A DNA stretch of 28,580 nucleotides from UBA11855 sp035297385 (GCA_035297385.1 DATGZD010000041.1:1-28580), one strand, 5' to 3'; shown: positions 1-7,281, numbered from the stretch's first letter. Notes: generated from the sequence alone by a model not told the origin. Translations and numbers: made by a program.

Positions 1-174
1 CATGAGGGAAACGTAACTAGAATTATTGTAAAAGATAATACAGACAAAACTCTTCTAGAGATTCCAGCTACTGTCGGCGTAGTTGGAGTGGTTATAGCGC
101 CTTGGCTTATGGCTTTAGGCGTTATCGCCGCCTTAGTTACAAATTGTAAAATTGTAGTTGAACGAAGAGCGTAA
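1..174 (+). CDS. DUF4342 family protein, C-terminal part
   Basis: The reading frame is open from base 1 and ends at TAA 172-174, giving the last 57 residues of a protein whose start lies outside the window. The visible part has a short charged strand (TRIIVKDNTDKTLLEIP), a hydrophobic hairpin (VGVVGVVIAPWLMALGVIAALV) and a closing strand with T-N-C-K followed by VERR. This is the signature of DUF4342, a short domain of unknown function found in archaea and bacteria, often behind a UBA-like helical segment. The upstream half is not visible. Nothing in the sequence tells its role. It converges on the small membrane protein gene, with six bases between the two stop codons. Confidence 0.75.
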   Translation, partial: HEGNVTRIIVKDNTDKTLLEIPATVGVVGVVIAPWLMALGVIAALVTNCKIVVERRA

Positions 175-180
175 CTCTGT

Positions 181-381
181 CTATTCTGGTGATCTTGCAA
201 TCAACAATGCGATGCCAATAACAAGAAGCACCACACTCAGGAATCCAAAGAAGAAGCTGAAGGCGGCAAGTTCAGCGATACTTGTAACCGTAAAGTAGAT
301 CATAATTATACCTATTATGAGAAGGAGTAAGCCGAAGAACCTTTGACCGAGACTTATCCAGAACGTGTCTTCTTCGCTCAT
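181..381 (-). CDS. small two-helix membrane protein
   Basis: This gene encodes 66 residues beginning MSEEDTFW. Two hydrophobic helices follow, roughly residues 12-33 (FFGLLLLIIGIIMIYFTV) and 37-62 (LAAFSFFFGFLSVVLLVIGIALLIA), with a short charged tail (RSPE). A longer frame opens with ATG at 432. I prefer ATG 381 because a TATA-like stretch at 435-445 would start transcription near 414, inside the longer version, and because the extra N-terminus (MYLLSSNKHSIKREL) looks like leader sequence. No known family is recognised. Small hairpin membrane proteins of this kind are common and unassigned in archaeal genomes. It lies 69 bases downstream of the top6A stop codon on the same strand, apparently with its own promoter. 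Confidence 0.6.
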   Translation of the reverse strand: MSEEDTFWISLGQRFFGLLLLIIGIIMIYFTVTSIAELAAFSFFFGFLSVVLLVIGIALLIARSPE

Positions 382-434
382 GTACGTCAGTTCCCGTTTT
401 ATTGAGTGTTTGTTGCTACTTAACAAATACACAG

Positions 435-445
435 TTATTTTAAAC
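435..445 (-). promoter_or_regulatory. TATA-like box for the small membrane protein gene
   Basis: On the minus strand this reads GTTTAAAATAA, an archaeal TATA-like element. Its centre is about 59 bases upstream of ATG 381. This supports the shorter protein, with a leader of roughly 33 bases. It lies just beyond the top6A stop codon. The call rests on sequence only. Confidence 0.35.
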
Positions 446-450
446 TTGTT

Positions 451-1539
451 CTACTTGGCGCCTTTCAATTTGGTTGGAAGATACTTATCCACGATGTATG
501 TTAATCCGTAACGACTGAATGCCTCTTGTTCTGCCTTCCGTCGAATCTTTAAGAACAGTTTTATCTCACGCTGCCACAACGGATCATTCTGGTACCGCGG
601 GTCTTTTTGCAGTTCATATAGTCTCTTGACATCCACTTCATCTAATGGGTCTGTTGGTAGCTTATAATCGATTATGTCTGTTGCCCATACTCCACTCCAA
701 ACTGCATCAGGAGTGTTTAATTCGCGCAGGTGCGCTGCGTTCGCTGAGCCTGAGATGATGACTTGAGCAATGTGCATTCCCCATGGATCACCATCGGTAA
801 GGATAAAAACGGGTAGATTGAGTTCATCATGTAATCTCCGAATGAAGCTGCGAGTCTGTCTAGGTGCTTGTCCACCGCATGAGATAAGCAGTGATTTGTG
901 TTTATTGTGTACATTCTCTTCAATGAAGCGTGTAAATAATGCGCCTTTCTCGATAGCTATGACTTTATCTGCGTTAGTGTTCACAAACTCTGCTGACGTT
1001 AAGGCTGGACCAATTAGAACACCATCAGGGTGTGAAGTCAGGTTAAGAGTCTTGCCTTCATAACCTGGAACCGTATACCCGATTGTTAGATCACCAAAAA
1101 TTGCGGATCTCTCTTCGGGGAATATGTTAAAATCTTCTCGAGCATAACCAGTCAGAGTTTCAAGATCTGTGATTATGTTGTTACTTTCTTGTTGGTCAGT
1201 AAACGTCATCTCGTATGCTTGAGCTGAATAGTATACATCCCTGAGTGTGGATGTTTTTCGTTGTGATGTGAGTTCATTGCTGAACATTGCTGCCCAAGCT
1301 AATTGTGTGAAAGGCTTGATGTGTCTAATGTTTCTTGCACTTCGACCAACCTCTTTTTCACCCAGCACATATTGCCGTAAGGTGGGATCATAGTTGATGT
1401 TTTCTGTGCTACGACTGGGCATATTTATGGTTGGAAAATTACCCTTATCCAATTGATCGTAAACGCTGGTTCCAAATTTCTTAAGGCTATTGACTACTTC
1501 ATTCTTCTTTTTCGCTATATTTGCTTTCTTCTTCTCCAT
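451..1539 (-). CDS. top6A: DNA topoisomerase VI subunit A (Spo11-like)
   Basis: This is the catalytic DNA-cleaving subunit of the archaeal type IIB topoisomerase, which with Top6B relaxes and decatenates DNA in an ATP-dependent way. From ATG 1539 it has 362 residues, normal for the family. The winged-helix CAP domain carries the catalytic tyrosine in STLRDVYYS (Tyr about 104, the second Y of the pair, by analogy with Spo11). The Toprim domain shows its acidic residues in VIAIEKGALF (Glu about 197) and LTDGDPWGMH (Asp about 249 and 251). A GTG start at 1551 is possible, but ATG 1539 has GAGTG nine bases upstream. The gene overlaps the 3' end of top6B by 41 bases, the usual B-then-A order, implying translational coupling. 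Confidence 0.97.
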   Translation of the reverse strand: MEKKKANIAKKKNEVVNSLKKFGTSVYDQLDKGNFPTINMPSRSTENINYDPTLRQYVLGEKEVGRSARNIRHIKPFTQLAWAAMFSNELTSQRKTSTLRDVYYSAQAYEMTFTDQQESNNIITDLETLTGYAREDFNIFPEERSAIFGDLTIGYTVPGYEGKTLNLTSHPDGVLIGPALTSAEFVNTNADKVIAIEKGALFTRFIEENVHNKHKSLLISCGGQAPRQTRSFIRRLHDELNLPVFILTDGDPWGMHIAQVIISGSANAAHLRELNTPDAVWSGVWATDIIDYKLPTDPLDEVDVKRLYELQKDPRYQNDPLWQREIKLFLKIRRKAEQEAFSRYGLTYIVDKYLPTKLKGAK

Positions 1540-3046
1540 ATTTTTGCACACTCTTTAACAATTTATCGATATCCGGGAGCTTCTCTTTCCCTGCGAGTTT
1601 AGCACTAAACTGTGCAATCTTCGGTAGATACTTTGAGAAAACGCCTAAACGTCGTTTTTCCATATGTACATGTTCTTGTCTGCTCAAGAAATGCTGTAAT
1701 TGTCGTCCAATCTCACGAAGAGCGTTTGCAATTTCTCGGCGGACCTCAGGGCGATCAGCAATAAATTCCTTACCTACTGTTTTGTATGGGACTTTAGTAC
1801 TGCATATATGCATAACAATAGCGATGGGCATATCAGGTGAGACTTTGTACCTACGCCAATTCATGCCCGTTATTACACGATAAGATACATCACTTGCCTC
1901 ATCGTACAACAGTGGGATGCGATTAGCAAAACGGTAAATTACGAAACCAGTGCGTTTTGGGACATCACCACCATAAGCTATACCCATCTCAACTATGAAG
2001 GGATGACCAGCGTATGTAGAAGGTTTACGTTCATTCACAACAAGGTACTCTGGATTCAACTCTTTTTGAATACCTGCTTTTAACAATTCTTCACCCAACG
2101 GTGACAAGCAACTAGCATCAGGAGGAAGGAAATCTTTGAACCGTTTAAGATTCTGCATCAATTTGACAATTTCTTCATGACTTAATCGTTTTGGATTCTT
2201 TGAGGGACTTAGACCTGCAAATTCTAGAAACTTTTGCGCTGTAACTTCGCCTACTCGGTGAAAATGGTGCCTGAGAAAATCTGACATGTTCTTTTCTTCA
2301 GTAATCTGGATGAGTCTTTGCAACAATTCTACGTCAACGCCGTATGGATGAGGGTCAGTTTCCTGAGGGGGCTCCGGCATGGCAGTTGTGCCACGAGTAA
2401 ACTTATATAATCTACCCTTCGGGTCTACGAATGTCAGGTTTGCATACGGGTTTACCATAGCAGTCTGTTTGAAGTACTCGATAATTTTAGGCATGGCCCG
2501 TAGATAATCACCCTCTAAGGTAAATTCAACGATGGTTCCACGCCAATTCTCTTTGTTAATCAATACTTTACGGTCAAGAACGATCGGTCTGTTCCGTTGA
2601 ATGTCAATCATCAGCTTAAACTGGTAAATCTTCGCTATGCCCGTACTTGAGGTTACAAAAGCCGCCTGATGTGTTGTGATTTGCCCGTAGAGTACTGCCA
2701 TCTTGCCGCCTAACCCGAACGTGCCTCGCATTTGTTTCAATTTATATTTTGAACCGTATAGGACTTGGCCAAATGCTGAAGGGATAAACCGGGGTTGAAT
2801 TCCAATACCGTTATCCTCAACCCGTAATCTGTAGATTTGAGTATCCTTGGTTGCTTCTCCTTCGAAAGAGAGCCGCACATAAATGTCGGGAGGAATTCTA
2901 GCTGATTCGGCGGCATCCAATGAGTTTTCTACAAGCTCACGAATGGCAGCAAATATGGCACGAGAAGGATTCGTGAAACCGGCAATATCCCTATTACGAT
3001 AGAAAAAGTCGCTAGCAGAGATTTCCTCAAAGGTCGTTGTTGCCAC
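1499..3046 (-). CDS. top6B: DNA topoisomerase VI subunit B (GHKL ATPase)
   Basis: This is the ATP-binding, DNA-gating partner of Top6A. It has 515 residues from a GTG start, supported by GGTGA nine bases upstream (3056-3060). The Bergerat fold is complete: N-box RELVENSLDAAE (Glu about 40 and Asn about 41 in the conserved E-N pair), DNGIG for the G1 box and GTFGLGGK for the ATP lid. A helix-two-turn-helix region with HRVGEVTAQKFLEFAG follows near residues 255-330. The transducer domain has the family motif KPSTYAGHPFIVEMGIAYGG around 340-360 and a basic, coiled-coil-like end. The acidic tail (GEEESKYSEKEE) overlaps the start of top6A. A TATA-like CTTTAAAG at 3129-3136 on the minus strand could drive both genes. 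Confidence 0.97.
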   Translation of the reverse strand: MATTTFEEISASDFFYRNRDIAGFTNPSRAIFAAIRELVENSLDAAESARIPPDIYVRLSFEGEATKDTQIYRLRVEDNGIGIQPRFIPSAFGQVLYGSKYKLKQMRGTFGLGGKMAVLYGQITTHQAAFVTSSTGIAKIYQFKLMIDIQRNRPIVLDRKVLINKENWRGTIVEFTLEGDYLRAMPKIIEYFKQTAMVNPYANLTFVDPKGRLYKFTRGTTAMPEPPQETDPHPYGVDVELLQRLIQITEEKNMSDFLRHHFHRVGEVTAQKFLEFAGLSPSKNPKRLSHEEIVKLMQNLKRFKDFLPPDASCLSPLGEELLKAGIQKELNPEYLVVNERKPSTYAGHPFIVEMGIAYGGDVPKRTGFVIYRFANRIPLLYDEASDVSYRVITGMNWRRYKVSPDMPIAIVMHICSTKVPYKTVGKEFIADRPEVRREIANALREIGRQLQHFLSRQEHVHMEKRRLGVFSKYLPKIAQFSAKLAGKEKLPDIDKLLKSVQKYGEEESKYSEKEE

Positions 3047-3128
3047 TTTTTGCTTTCACCGTTTTTTGCCTTTTTTCTGTGAATTTTGCTAAGTAATGGT
3101 TAGTCCTATTTTTTAAGTTAACTACCTA

Positions 3129-3136
3129 CTTTAAAG
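3129..3136 (-). promoter_or_regulatory. possible TATA box for top6B-top6A
   Basis: The minus strand reads CTTTAAAG in the 165-base gap between rli1 and top6B, predicting a leader of about 60 bases. A second A/T-rich stretch (AACTTAAAAAATAG, about 3107-3120) could serve instead. The choice between them is not decided by sequence alone. Confidence 0.3.
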
Positions 3137-3211
3137 CAAAAACACGTTCTTACTGAAGACCAGAATATTGAAACCGTTAATAGTTGCCTGTAGATGACAG
3201 TTCTATGATGG

Positions 3212-4999
3212 CTATTTTTCTTTCAATTTAGTATAATAATACTCGCCAATATCCTTCTGGAATACATCCATTTGTGAGCCTTCCTTGTTCACCCGTGGAC
3301 GCCTTGTAATGGAATCGCGACGGAACGTAACATTCATGTCTTTAAGGAATATGTTCATTCCATTTCGTAGAGTCGTGGGTGCAGATGCGGTACCGTTAAC
3401 ACCGGATTCGCCCGTAAAAACCATGAGGCGATCAGCGACGAAATCTTGGGTGACTACATCGTGTTCTACAACAAAAGCGGTAACGCTATGAGCTTCTGTG
3501 ATACGGCGGATTGTCTTTGCCATGTTCAACCGCTCTTCAACATCCAAATAAGCACTAGGTTCATCCAGTAGAAACAAGTCAGCTTTCCGACTTAAACATG
3601 CAGCGATAGCAACTTTTTGTAGTTCTCCTCCACTAAGTTCCATCACATTTCTATCTAACAATGGGTCTATTCGTAGAGGTTGAAGAATCTCAGTCTTGTA
3701 CCAGCTTGATGTGTAGTTTTCTTTTGCTACACTCATGAGAAGTTCCAGTACAGTACCTGAGTAGTCAGGTGCAATATATTGCGGTTTATAACTTACGCTT
3801 AGCTCACTTAGTTTTTGTTTATCATCAGCTTCTTCAATACCAGCGAGGACTTTAACAAAAGTAGTCTTGCCTATACCATTTGGTCCAAGTATACCAATAA
3901 TCTCGCCGCGATGAATTTCACCGGGTTCAGTAACAAGTTTGAAGTTGCCAAGTGTCTTCTCAATCTCGCCCCATTTTAACAAAGACTCCATGCCTGTCGT
4001 GGTTGTTACTGGAGGCTTTTCGTGGAAAACTATCGATTCCTTTCTAAACAACATATTTTCATCAGGAATGAAGCCTTGGAGGTAAATGTTGATGCCTGTG
4101 CGCACGCCATGAACGTGACTGACTACACCGTATACGCCTGCTTCACCGTAGAAGACGCAGATTTGATCAGACAAGTAATCAATTATCGCCAAGTCATGCT
4201 CAGCCACAATTATCGTCTTCCCCGCATTCTTGAGACCACGTATTGCTTTAGCCACTTGTAGTCGTTGCTTTACATCAAGGTAGCTGGAGGGTTCATCAAA
4301 CATGTACACATCTGCTTCACGACTTAATGCTGCAGCTACAGCTGTGCGTTGAAGTTCTCCGCCACTTAATACATCTAAGGGTCGATCAAGAATTTTTTCT
4401 AATTCAAGCTCTTGTACTAATTGTTCGAAGATTCGTCTTTCGTTGACTTTCTCAAGAAGTTCGCCAACTTTCCCTGTAACAGCCTTCGGAATTTTATCTA
4501 CATACTGCGGTTTATGAGCAACCTTAAGATTATTCTCACTCATCTTCTTGAAATAATCCTGCAATGTTGAGCCACGATAAAAGTCAATTATTGTTTCCCA
4601 TTCAGGTGGATTCTGAAAATTCCCAAGATTAGGTTTTATCTCGCCTGATAAAATCTTGAGAGTAGTGGTTTTGCCAATGCCATTCTGACCTAGCAAACCC
4701 AACACAGTGCTAGGTGAAGGTGTAGGTAGTCTAAAAAGTTTGAAAGCATTCTCACCAAAACGATGACTACAGTCTCGCTCTAATTCATCTGGTAAATTAA
4801 CTATGCTTATGGCTTTGAAAGGACATTTTTTCACACATATGCCACAACCACTGCATAATCTTTCAGAGATGACAGCTTTACCACCCTCTATACGAATGGC
4901 TTCCACTCTGCTTCGCACCATCGGACAGAAGCGAATGCAATTCTGATCACATTTCTTAACCTTGCAGCGGTCAGCATCCAGAACAGCGATACGTGTCAT
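3212..4999 (-). CDS. rli1: ribosome recycling ATPase ABCE1 / Rli1
   Basis: This soluble twin-ATPase splits ribosomes after termination together with aRF1/Pelota. The 595-residue length is standard. The N-terminal ferredoxin-like domain has eight cysteines for two 4Fe-4S clusters: Cys 12, 17, 21 and 25, then 49, 52, 55 and 59 in CSGCGICVKKCP. Two nucleotide-binding domains follow, each with Walker A (GQNGIGKTT near 104-112; GPNGIGKTT in the second), signature (LSGGELQR; LSGGELQK) and Walker B (YMFDEPSSYLD; LFLLDEPSAYLD). The ATG at 4999 has no Shine-Dalgarno. A TATA box at 5031-5037 predicts a nearly leaderless mRNA. The gene lies upstream of top6B on the same strand with a 165-base gap, so they are probably separate units. 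Confidence 0.98.
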   Translation of the reverse strand: MTRIAVLDADRCKVKKCDQNCIRFCPMVRSRVEAIRIEGGKAVISERLCSGCGICVKKCPFKAISIVNLPDELERDCSHRFGENAFKLFRLPTPSPSTVLGLLGQNGIGKTTTLKILSGEIKPNLGNFQNPPEWETIIDFYRGSTLQDYFKKMSENNLKVAHKPQYVDKIPKAVTGKVGELLEKVNERRIFEQLVQELELEKILDRPLDVLSGGELQRTAVAAALSREADVYMFDEPSSYLDVKQRLQVAKAIRGLKNAGKTIIVAEHDLAIIDYLSDQICVFYGEAGVYGVVSHVHGVRTGINIYLQGFIPDENMLFRKESIVFHEKPPVTTTTGMESLLKWGEIEKTLGNFKLVTEPGEIHRGEIIGILGPNGIGKTTFVKVLAGIEEADDKQKLSELSVSYKPQYIAPDYSGTVLELLMSVAKENYTSSWYKTEILQPLRIDPLLDRNVMELSGGELQKVAIAACLSRKADLFLLDEPSAYLDVEERLNMAKTIRRITEAHSVTAFVVEHDVVTQDFVADRLMVFTGESGVNGTASAPTTLRNGMNIFLKDMNVTFRRDSITRRPRVNKEGSQMDVFQKDIGEYYYTKLKEK

Positions 5000-5030
5000 T
5001 TTAAGTTCAACAGTGAAGTTGAATGCTAAG

Positions 5031-5037
5031 TTATAAA
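5031..5037 (-). promoter_or_regulatory. TATA box of rli1
   Basis: The minus strand reads TTTATAA, centred about 35 bases before ATG 4999. With the usual archaeal spacing of roughly 26 bases, transcription begins about eight bases before the start codon. That matches the absence of a Shine-Dalgarno. Confidence 0.55.
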
Positions 5038-5075
5038 CATGAAGCTAAGAAATCATGGCTAACCTAACATACGGA

Positions 5076-5113
5076 TAAAAAGAAACAACATATAAAAGAA
5101 AATATTAGAAAAA
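5076..5113 (-). terminator. oligo-T terminator after the Glu/Trp micropeptide gene
   Basis: On the minus strand this stretch contains CTTTTTC, ATTTTCTTTT and TTTCTTTTT within about 40 bases, starting 15 bases after the micropeptide stop codon. Archaeal RNA polymerase terminates at such T-runs without a stem-loop. It would separate the micropeptide transcript from rli1, which has its own TATA box downstream. Confidence 0.5.
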
Positions 5114-5127
5114 GTTGCAGTCTATAT

Positions 5128-5193
5128 TTACCATTCTTCTTCTTCCCACTCTTCTTCTTCGCCCTCTTCCCACTCTTCTTCTTCGAACACCAT
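5128..5193 (-). CDS. 21-residue Glu/Trp repeat micropeptide
   Basis: This short gene runs from ATG 5191-5193 to TAA 5128-5130. It encodes MVFEEEEW, then EEGEEEEW, then EEEEW: three tryptophans, each preceded by exactly four glutamates, with no basic residue. The first two segments have near-identical codons (GAA GAA GAA GAG TGG), so the repeat may have arisen by duplication. Translation is strongly supported by GGAGGTGA at 5202-5209, an eight-base match to the 3' end of 16S rRNA at eight-base spacing, the best ribosome-binding site I saw in the window. A T-rich terminator follows. The family is unknown to me. A very acidic, aromatic-studded peptide could bind a basic protein surface or metal, but that is speculation. 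A non-coding role for the purine/pyrimidine-biased repeat cannot be excluded. Confidence 0.65.
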   Translation of the reverse strand: MVFEEEEWEEGEEEEWEEEEW

Positions 5194-5201
5194 TTTAAGT
5201 T

Positions 5202-5209
5202 TCACCTCC
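5202..5209 (-). promoter_or_regulatory. consensus Shine-Dalgarno of the micropeptide
   Basis: The minus strand reads GGAGGTGA, complementary to the conserved 16S rRNA 3' end (UCACCUCC), eight bases before ATG. Most genes in this window have only partial sites (GGAG, GGGA, AGAGG) or none. The full match argues for high translation of the small frame. Confidence 0.7.
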
Positions 5210-5542
5210 ACGCTCAGTTTTAAGTCGTACATTAGCGTACATTCGCACGGGATAAGCATTTGTCTTCGTCAACTGTCGAAAAATTCAAGCCAGATCTAAA
5301 GGGAACTCATGATTTTTGTTAATTTTTCTCGCATAAATTAACTTGCATCTTCAAAGTTAATTATTTTGAGATGCTGCCGTCAATACTACTATAGGTTCAC
5401 GAGAATTTTAGTTCTTTCTGTGCTTTAAGCTGAAAACCATGTAAAATTTATGTCCAATGCCTTGTACGTACATCAAAATGGATAAATCCGTGACTTAGCC
5501 TCTTTTAGCATGGGATGATGTGAGGCGACGGCTACGAGCCTC
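5210..5542. other. intergenic region between micropeptide and Tan1-like gene
   Basis: This stretch of about 330 bases separates divergent genes. It holds an inverted repeat at 5336-5362 and weak TATA-like sequences on the plus strand (AAAATTTATG near 5441-5450; GGATAAATCC 5480-5489). A weak TATA-like CTTATCC (about 5250-5257, minus) would suit the micropeptide. A hairpin or pseudoknot spans 5521-5562. I see no tRNA, no clear C/D-box or H/ACA RNA and no other credible reading frame. Confidence 0.5.
5336..5362. repeat. perfect inverted repeat AATTAACTT / AAGTTAATT
   Basis: The arms are AATTAACTT (5336-5344) and AAGTTAATT (5354-5362), nine perfectly paired bases around a nine-base loop. It lies about 130 bases upstream of the micropeptide and about 180 upstream of the Tan1-like gene. 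It could be an operator shared by the divergent genes or an RNA hairpin. Its A/T-richness makes chance a fair alternative. Confidence 0.4.
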
Positions 5543-5562
5543 ATGGCTGTGAGAAAAGCCGT
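5521..5562 (+). promoter_or_regulatory. hairpin / possible pseudoknot over the Tan1-like start codon
   Basis: TGAGGC (5521-5526) pairs with GCCTCA (5538-5543), the final A being the A of ATG. The loop contains ACGGCT (5528-5533), which pairs perfectly with AGCCGT (5557-5562) inside the gene. The two six-base stems interleave in H-type pseudoknot order with linkers of 1, 4 and 13 bases. Formation would hide the start codon. The gene lacks a clear Shine-Dalgarno, so start-site structure could matter. Confidence 0.3.
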
Positions 5563-6127
5563 ACTTACCCTGACCGTAACACTTGGTGGAAATGAAACCT
5601 TGCTTGACGATTTTAATCTCTTAGCCACGACAGCTCGTGGAAATGAACGTCAGATGATCTATGAGATTTTATACTTACTAAAAGAAACGTTGACAGATCA
5701 GACAGCGCAAGCCAGCAAAACTGGCGTCCGAGGCTTAATCGTAGCAAGGACTGCACTTGATCCCTGTGATGTTATAGAACAATTCAAGTCCATATTGCAT
5801 GAGCGTCCTTACGAATTCCGTTACGCTCTTCGTATCATTCCAATTCAGAAAGTTGTTACAACTGACCTTGAGACTATTGGGCAGGCAGTGTTGGAGCTAT
5901 CTTCCAACATTGGCGAGGATGAAACCTTCCGAGTTACAGTCGAAAAACGCTTTACACTACTGCATTCAAAAGAAATCGTAGAAACTGTTGCTGCAAAAAT
6001 TCACAGACGTGTTAACCTGGATGATCCTGATAAAATCTTACTCGTTGAGGTTATCGGGAAATTTACGGGGCTATCTCTTATAAAGCCTGATTTAGTCCTT
6101 GCAGTGCAGAAAGAGAAGATGCTATAG
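5543..6127 (+). CDS. THUMP-domain protein, Tan1-like (tRNA ac4C12 partner)
   Basis: This 194-residue protein matches the archaeal THUMP family related to yeast Tan1, the RNA-binding partner of the acetyltransferase that makes N4-acetylcytidine at tRNA position 12. The N-terminal half (LTVTLGGNETLLDDFNLL ... RGLIVARTALDP ... RYALRIIPIQKVV) is the ferredoxin-like front domain. Residues about 105-190 form the THUMP core, with FRVTVEKRFTLLHSKEIVETVA and the closing LVEVIGKFTGLSLIKP strand pattern. There is no catalytic methyltransferase or acetyltransferase domain, as expected for an adaptor. ATG 5543 lacks an obvious Shine-Dalgarno and lies in a predicted hairpin. The stop codon directly abuts that of cgi121 (TAG CTA), a tail-to-tail arrangement with no spacer. 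Confidence 0.85.
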   Translation: MAVRKAVLTLTVTLGGNETLLDDFNLLATTARGNERQMIYEILYLLKETLTDQTAQASKTGVRGLIVARTALDPCDVIEQFKSILHERPYEFRYALRIIPIQKVVTTDLETIGQAVLELSSNIGEDETFRVTVEKRFTLLHSKEIVETVAAKIHRRVNLDDPDKILLVEVIGKFTGLSLIKPDLVLAVQKEKML

Positions 6128-6694
6128 CTAAAGTTTGGTTGATAGTAACGCCGTTCTTTCAAGAACAAGATTAACTAAGGCGCAGTTTATGTTATCATTT
6201 TTGGTAACGACAGATATTTCATCATCGGTTATGCCAAACATTCTTCTTATATGATCTTTCTTTGATGTTGTGAGCTTAAGCACGCTTTCGTTTGGTTGTT
6301 TACAGAAGTACTTAGAAACGGACGATAATTCAGTCTCAAAATCAGTATGGGTTTTGCCAACAATAATTACTGCTATGTTTGTACAGTTACTGTTAATACC
6401 TATAATCTCTATTGCTTTTCGAATCTGTCGCTGAGCAGAGGCATATAGCATTATTTCAACGGCTAAATCCTTCGAGATATTCCTCTCTGTCTCGAATGCT
6501 TTCAATGCGTTCACGGCTGCGAAGTATAAGTGCTCCCATGTGGCAATTAGGTCAGCGTTAAAGAATTGAATTGACAAATCTGGATTTTTGTGTCGCCGTA
6601 TAATATTGAGGATTTGCTCAGGTTCTTCCACTTTAATGTTTTCAAAACCAGTAATTTCTATATACCGTGCTTCTTGTTCAAGATACTTCAGCAT
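6128..6694 (-). CDS. cgi121: KEOPS complex subunit Cgi121
   Basis: The protein has 188 residues, slightly longer than the usual 150-180. It carries the family core IQFFNADLIATWEHLYFAA, NISKDLAVEIMLYASAQRQI and RKAIEIIGI (about residues 42-100), then NIAVIIVGKT and a C-terminal helix ending ALVNLVLERTALLSTKL. Cgi121 binds the Bud32 kinase and recruits tRNA through its 3' CCA end in the KEOPS complex, which with Kae1 makes t6A37 in ANN-decoding tRNAs. The gene starts inside the end of the phosphoribosyltransferase gene (ATGCTGA overlap), so the two are translationally coupled. No other KEOPS subunit lies in the window. Confidence 0.9.
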   Translation of the reverse strand: MLKYLEQEARYIEITGFENIKVEEPEQILNIIRRHKNPDLSIQFFNADLIATWEHLYFAAVNALKAFETERNISKDLAVEIMLYASAQRQIRKAIEIIGINSNCTNIAVIIVGKTHTDFETELSSVSKYFCKQPNESVLKLTTSKKDHIRRMFGITDDEISVVTKNDNINCALVNLVLERTALLSTKL

Positions 6695-7281
6695 ATTCTC
6701 GCCTTGGCTATCTCCTTAAGAAATCTATTGGACATTAACTTAGGCAGACCTAAGGCATAAAGGTCTTTAGATAATTGTGATACTGGCATCTTGTAGTTGG
6801 TTTCAAAGGCTTTTCGAACAGTCTCCTTGATGTCCCATGGAAAGACAACCCATTGTCTTGTTTCTTCCTCAAAATAATCCGGTGTTATGACACTCCAAGG
6901 CTTATAGAATAATGTTGCAGTTCTAATCTTGCTGGCATTCTGTTGCATAACATGTTCTACTATTAATCTTAAGCTGCGACCTGTATCTGCGATATCATCA
7001 ATAATTAGTACTGTCTTTCCATTTACAGTTTCTAAAAGAGGCTGTGTTAACATTGGTTCTTTCTTAACGTCAAATGGGCTGTAACACTCAGTTCTAATTG
7101 TGGTCAGATTTGGATTTTCTAACAAATCCGATAAGATTCTTGCAGGAATCAAACCACCCCTTATAACTCCTACTATAATTTCCGGTTTGAACTCACTACT
7201 ACGGATTTTTTCATATAAATTGAGCAGCATCTTGTATATCTTATTCCATGATGCTGTCTTGTATTTCTCTATGTTTCTCAA
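6688..7281 (-). CDS. phosphoribosyltransferase (Hpt/Gpt-like)
   Basis: This is a 197-residue type I phosphoribosyltransferase of the archaeal hypoxanthine/xanthine-guanine group. The PRPP-binding loop is VLIIDDIADTGRS at about residues 91-103, with the paired acidic residues and the small-T-G turn. Residues 34-49 (EIIVGVIRGGLIPARI) form the pyrophosphate-binding beta-strand and loop typical of purine salvage enzymes. The C-terminal hood has ATLFYKPWSVITPDYF and WVVFPWDIKET, a family signature. The base specificity cannot be read from sequence alone. An in-frame stop lies just upstream, so TTG 7281 is the earliest start. AGGAAGG precedes it almost without spacing, and a TATA box at 7320-7327 predicts a leader of about 16 bases. 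It is co-transcribed with cgi121. Confidence 0.88.
   Translation of the reverse strand: MRNIEKYKTASWNKIYKMLLNLYEKIRSSEFKPEIIVGVIRGGLIPARILSDLLENPNLTTIRTECYSPFDVKKEPMLTQPLLETVNGKTVLIIDDIADTGRSLRLIVEHVMQQNASKIRTATLFYKPWSVITPDYFEEETRQWVVFPWDIKETVRKAFETNYKMPVSQLSKDLYALGLPKLMSNRFLKEIAKARIC

Noticed and set aside
382..432. Longer N-terminus of the small membrane protein
   Set aside because: The TATA-like box at 435-445 would place the transcript start inside it, and the extension is polar and unlike the rest.
770..1063. Plus-strand open frame of 97 codons opposite top6A
   Set aside because: It is a shadow of a strongly conserved gene, with no ribosome-binding site or recognisable product. The same applies to similar antisense frames opposite top6B, rli1, hutI and the radical SAM genes.
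5511..5562. C/D-box guide RNA suggested by GATGATG near 5514
   Set aside because: No matching D box (CTGA) or second C'/D' pair lies at proper spacing. The pairing is better explained as a start-codon hairpin.
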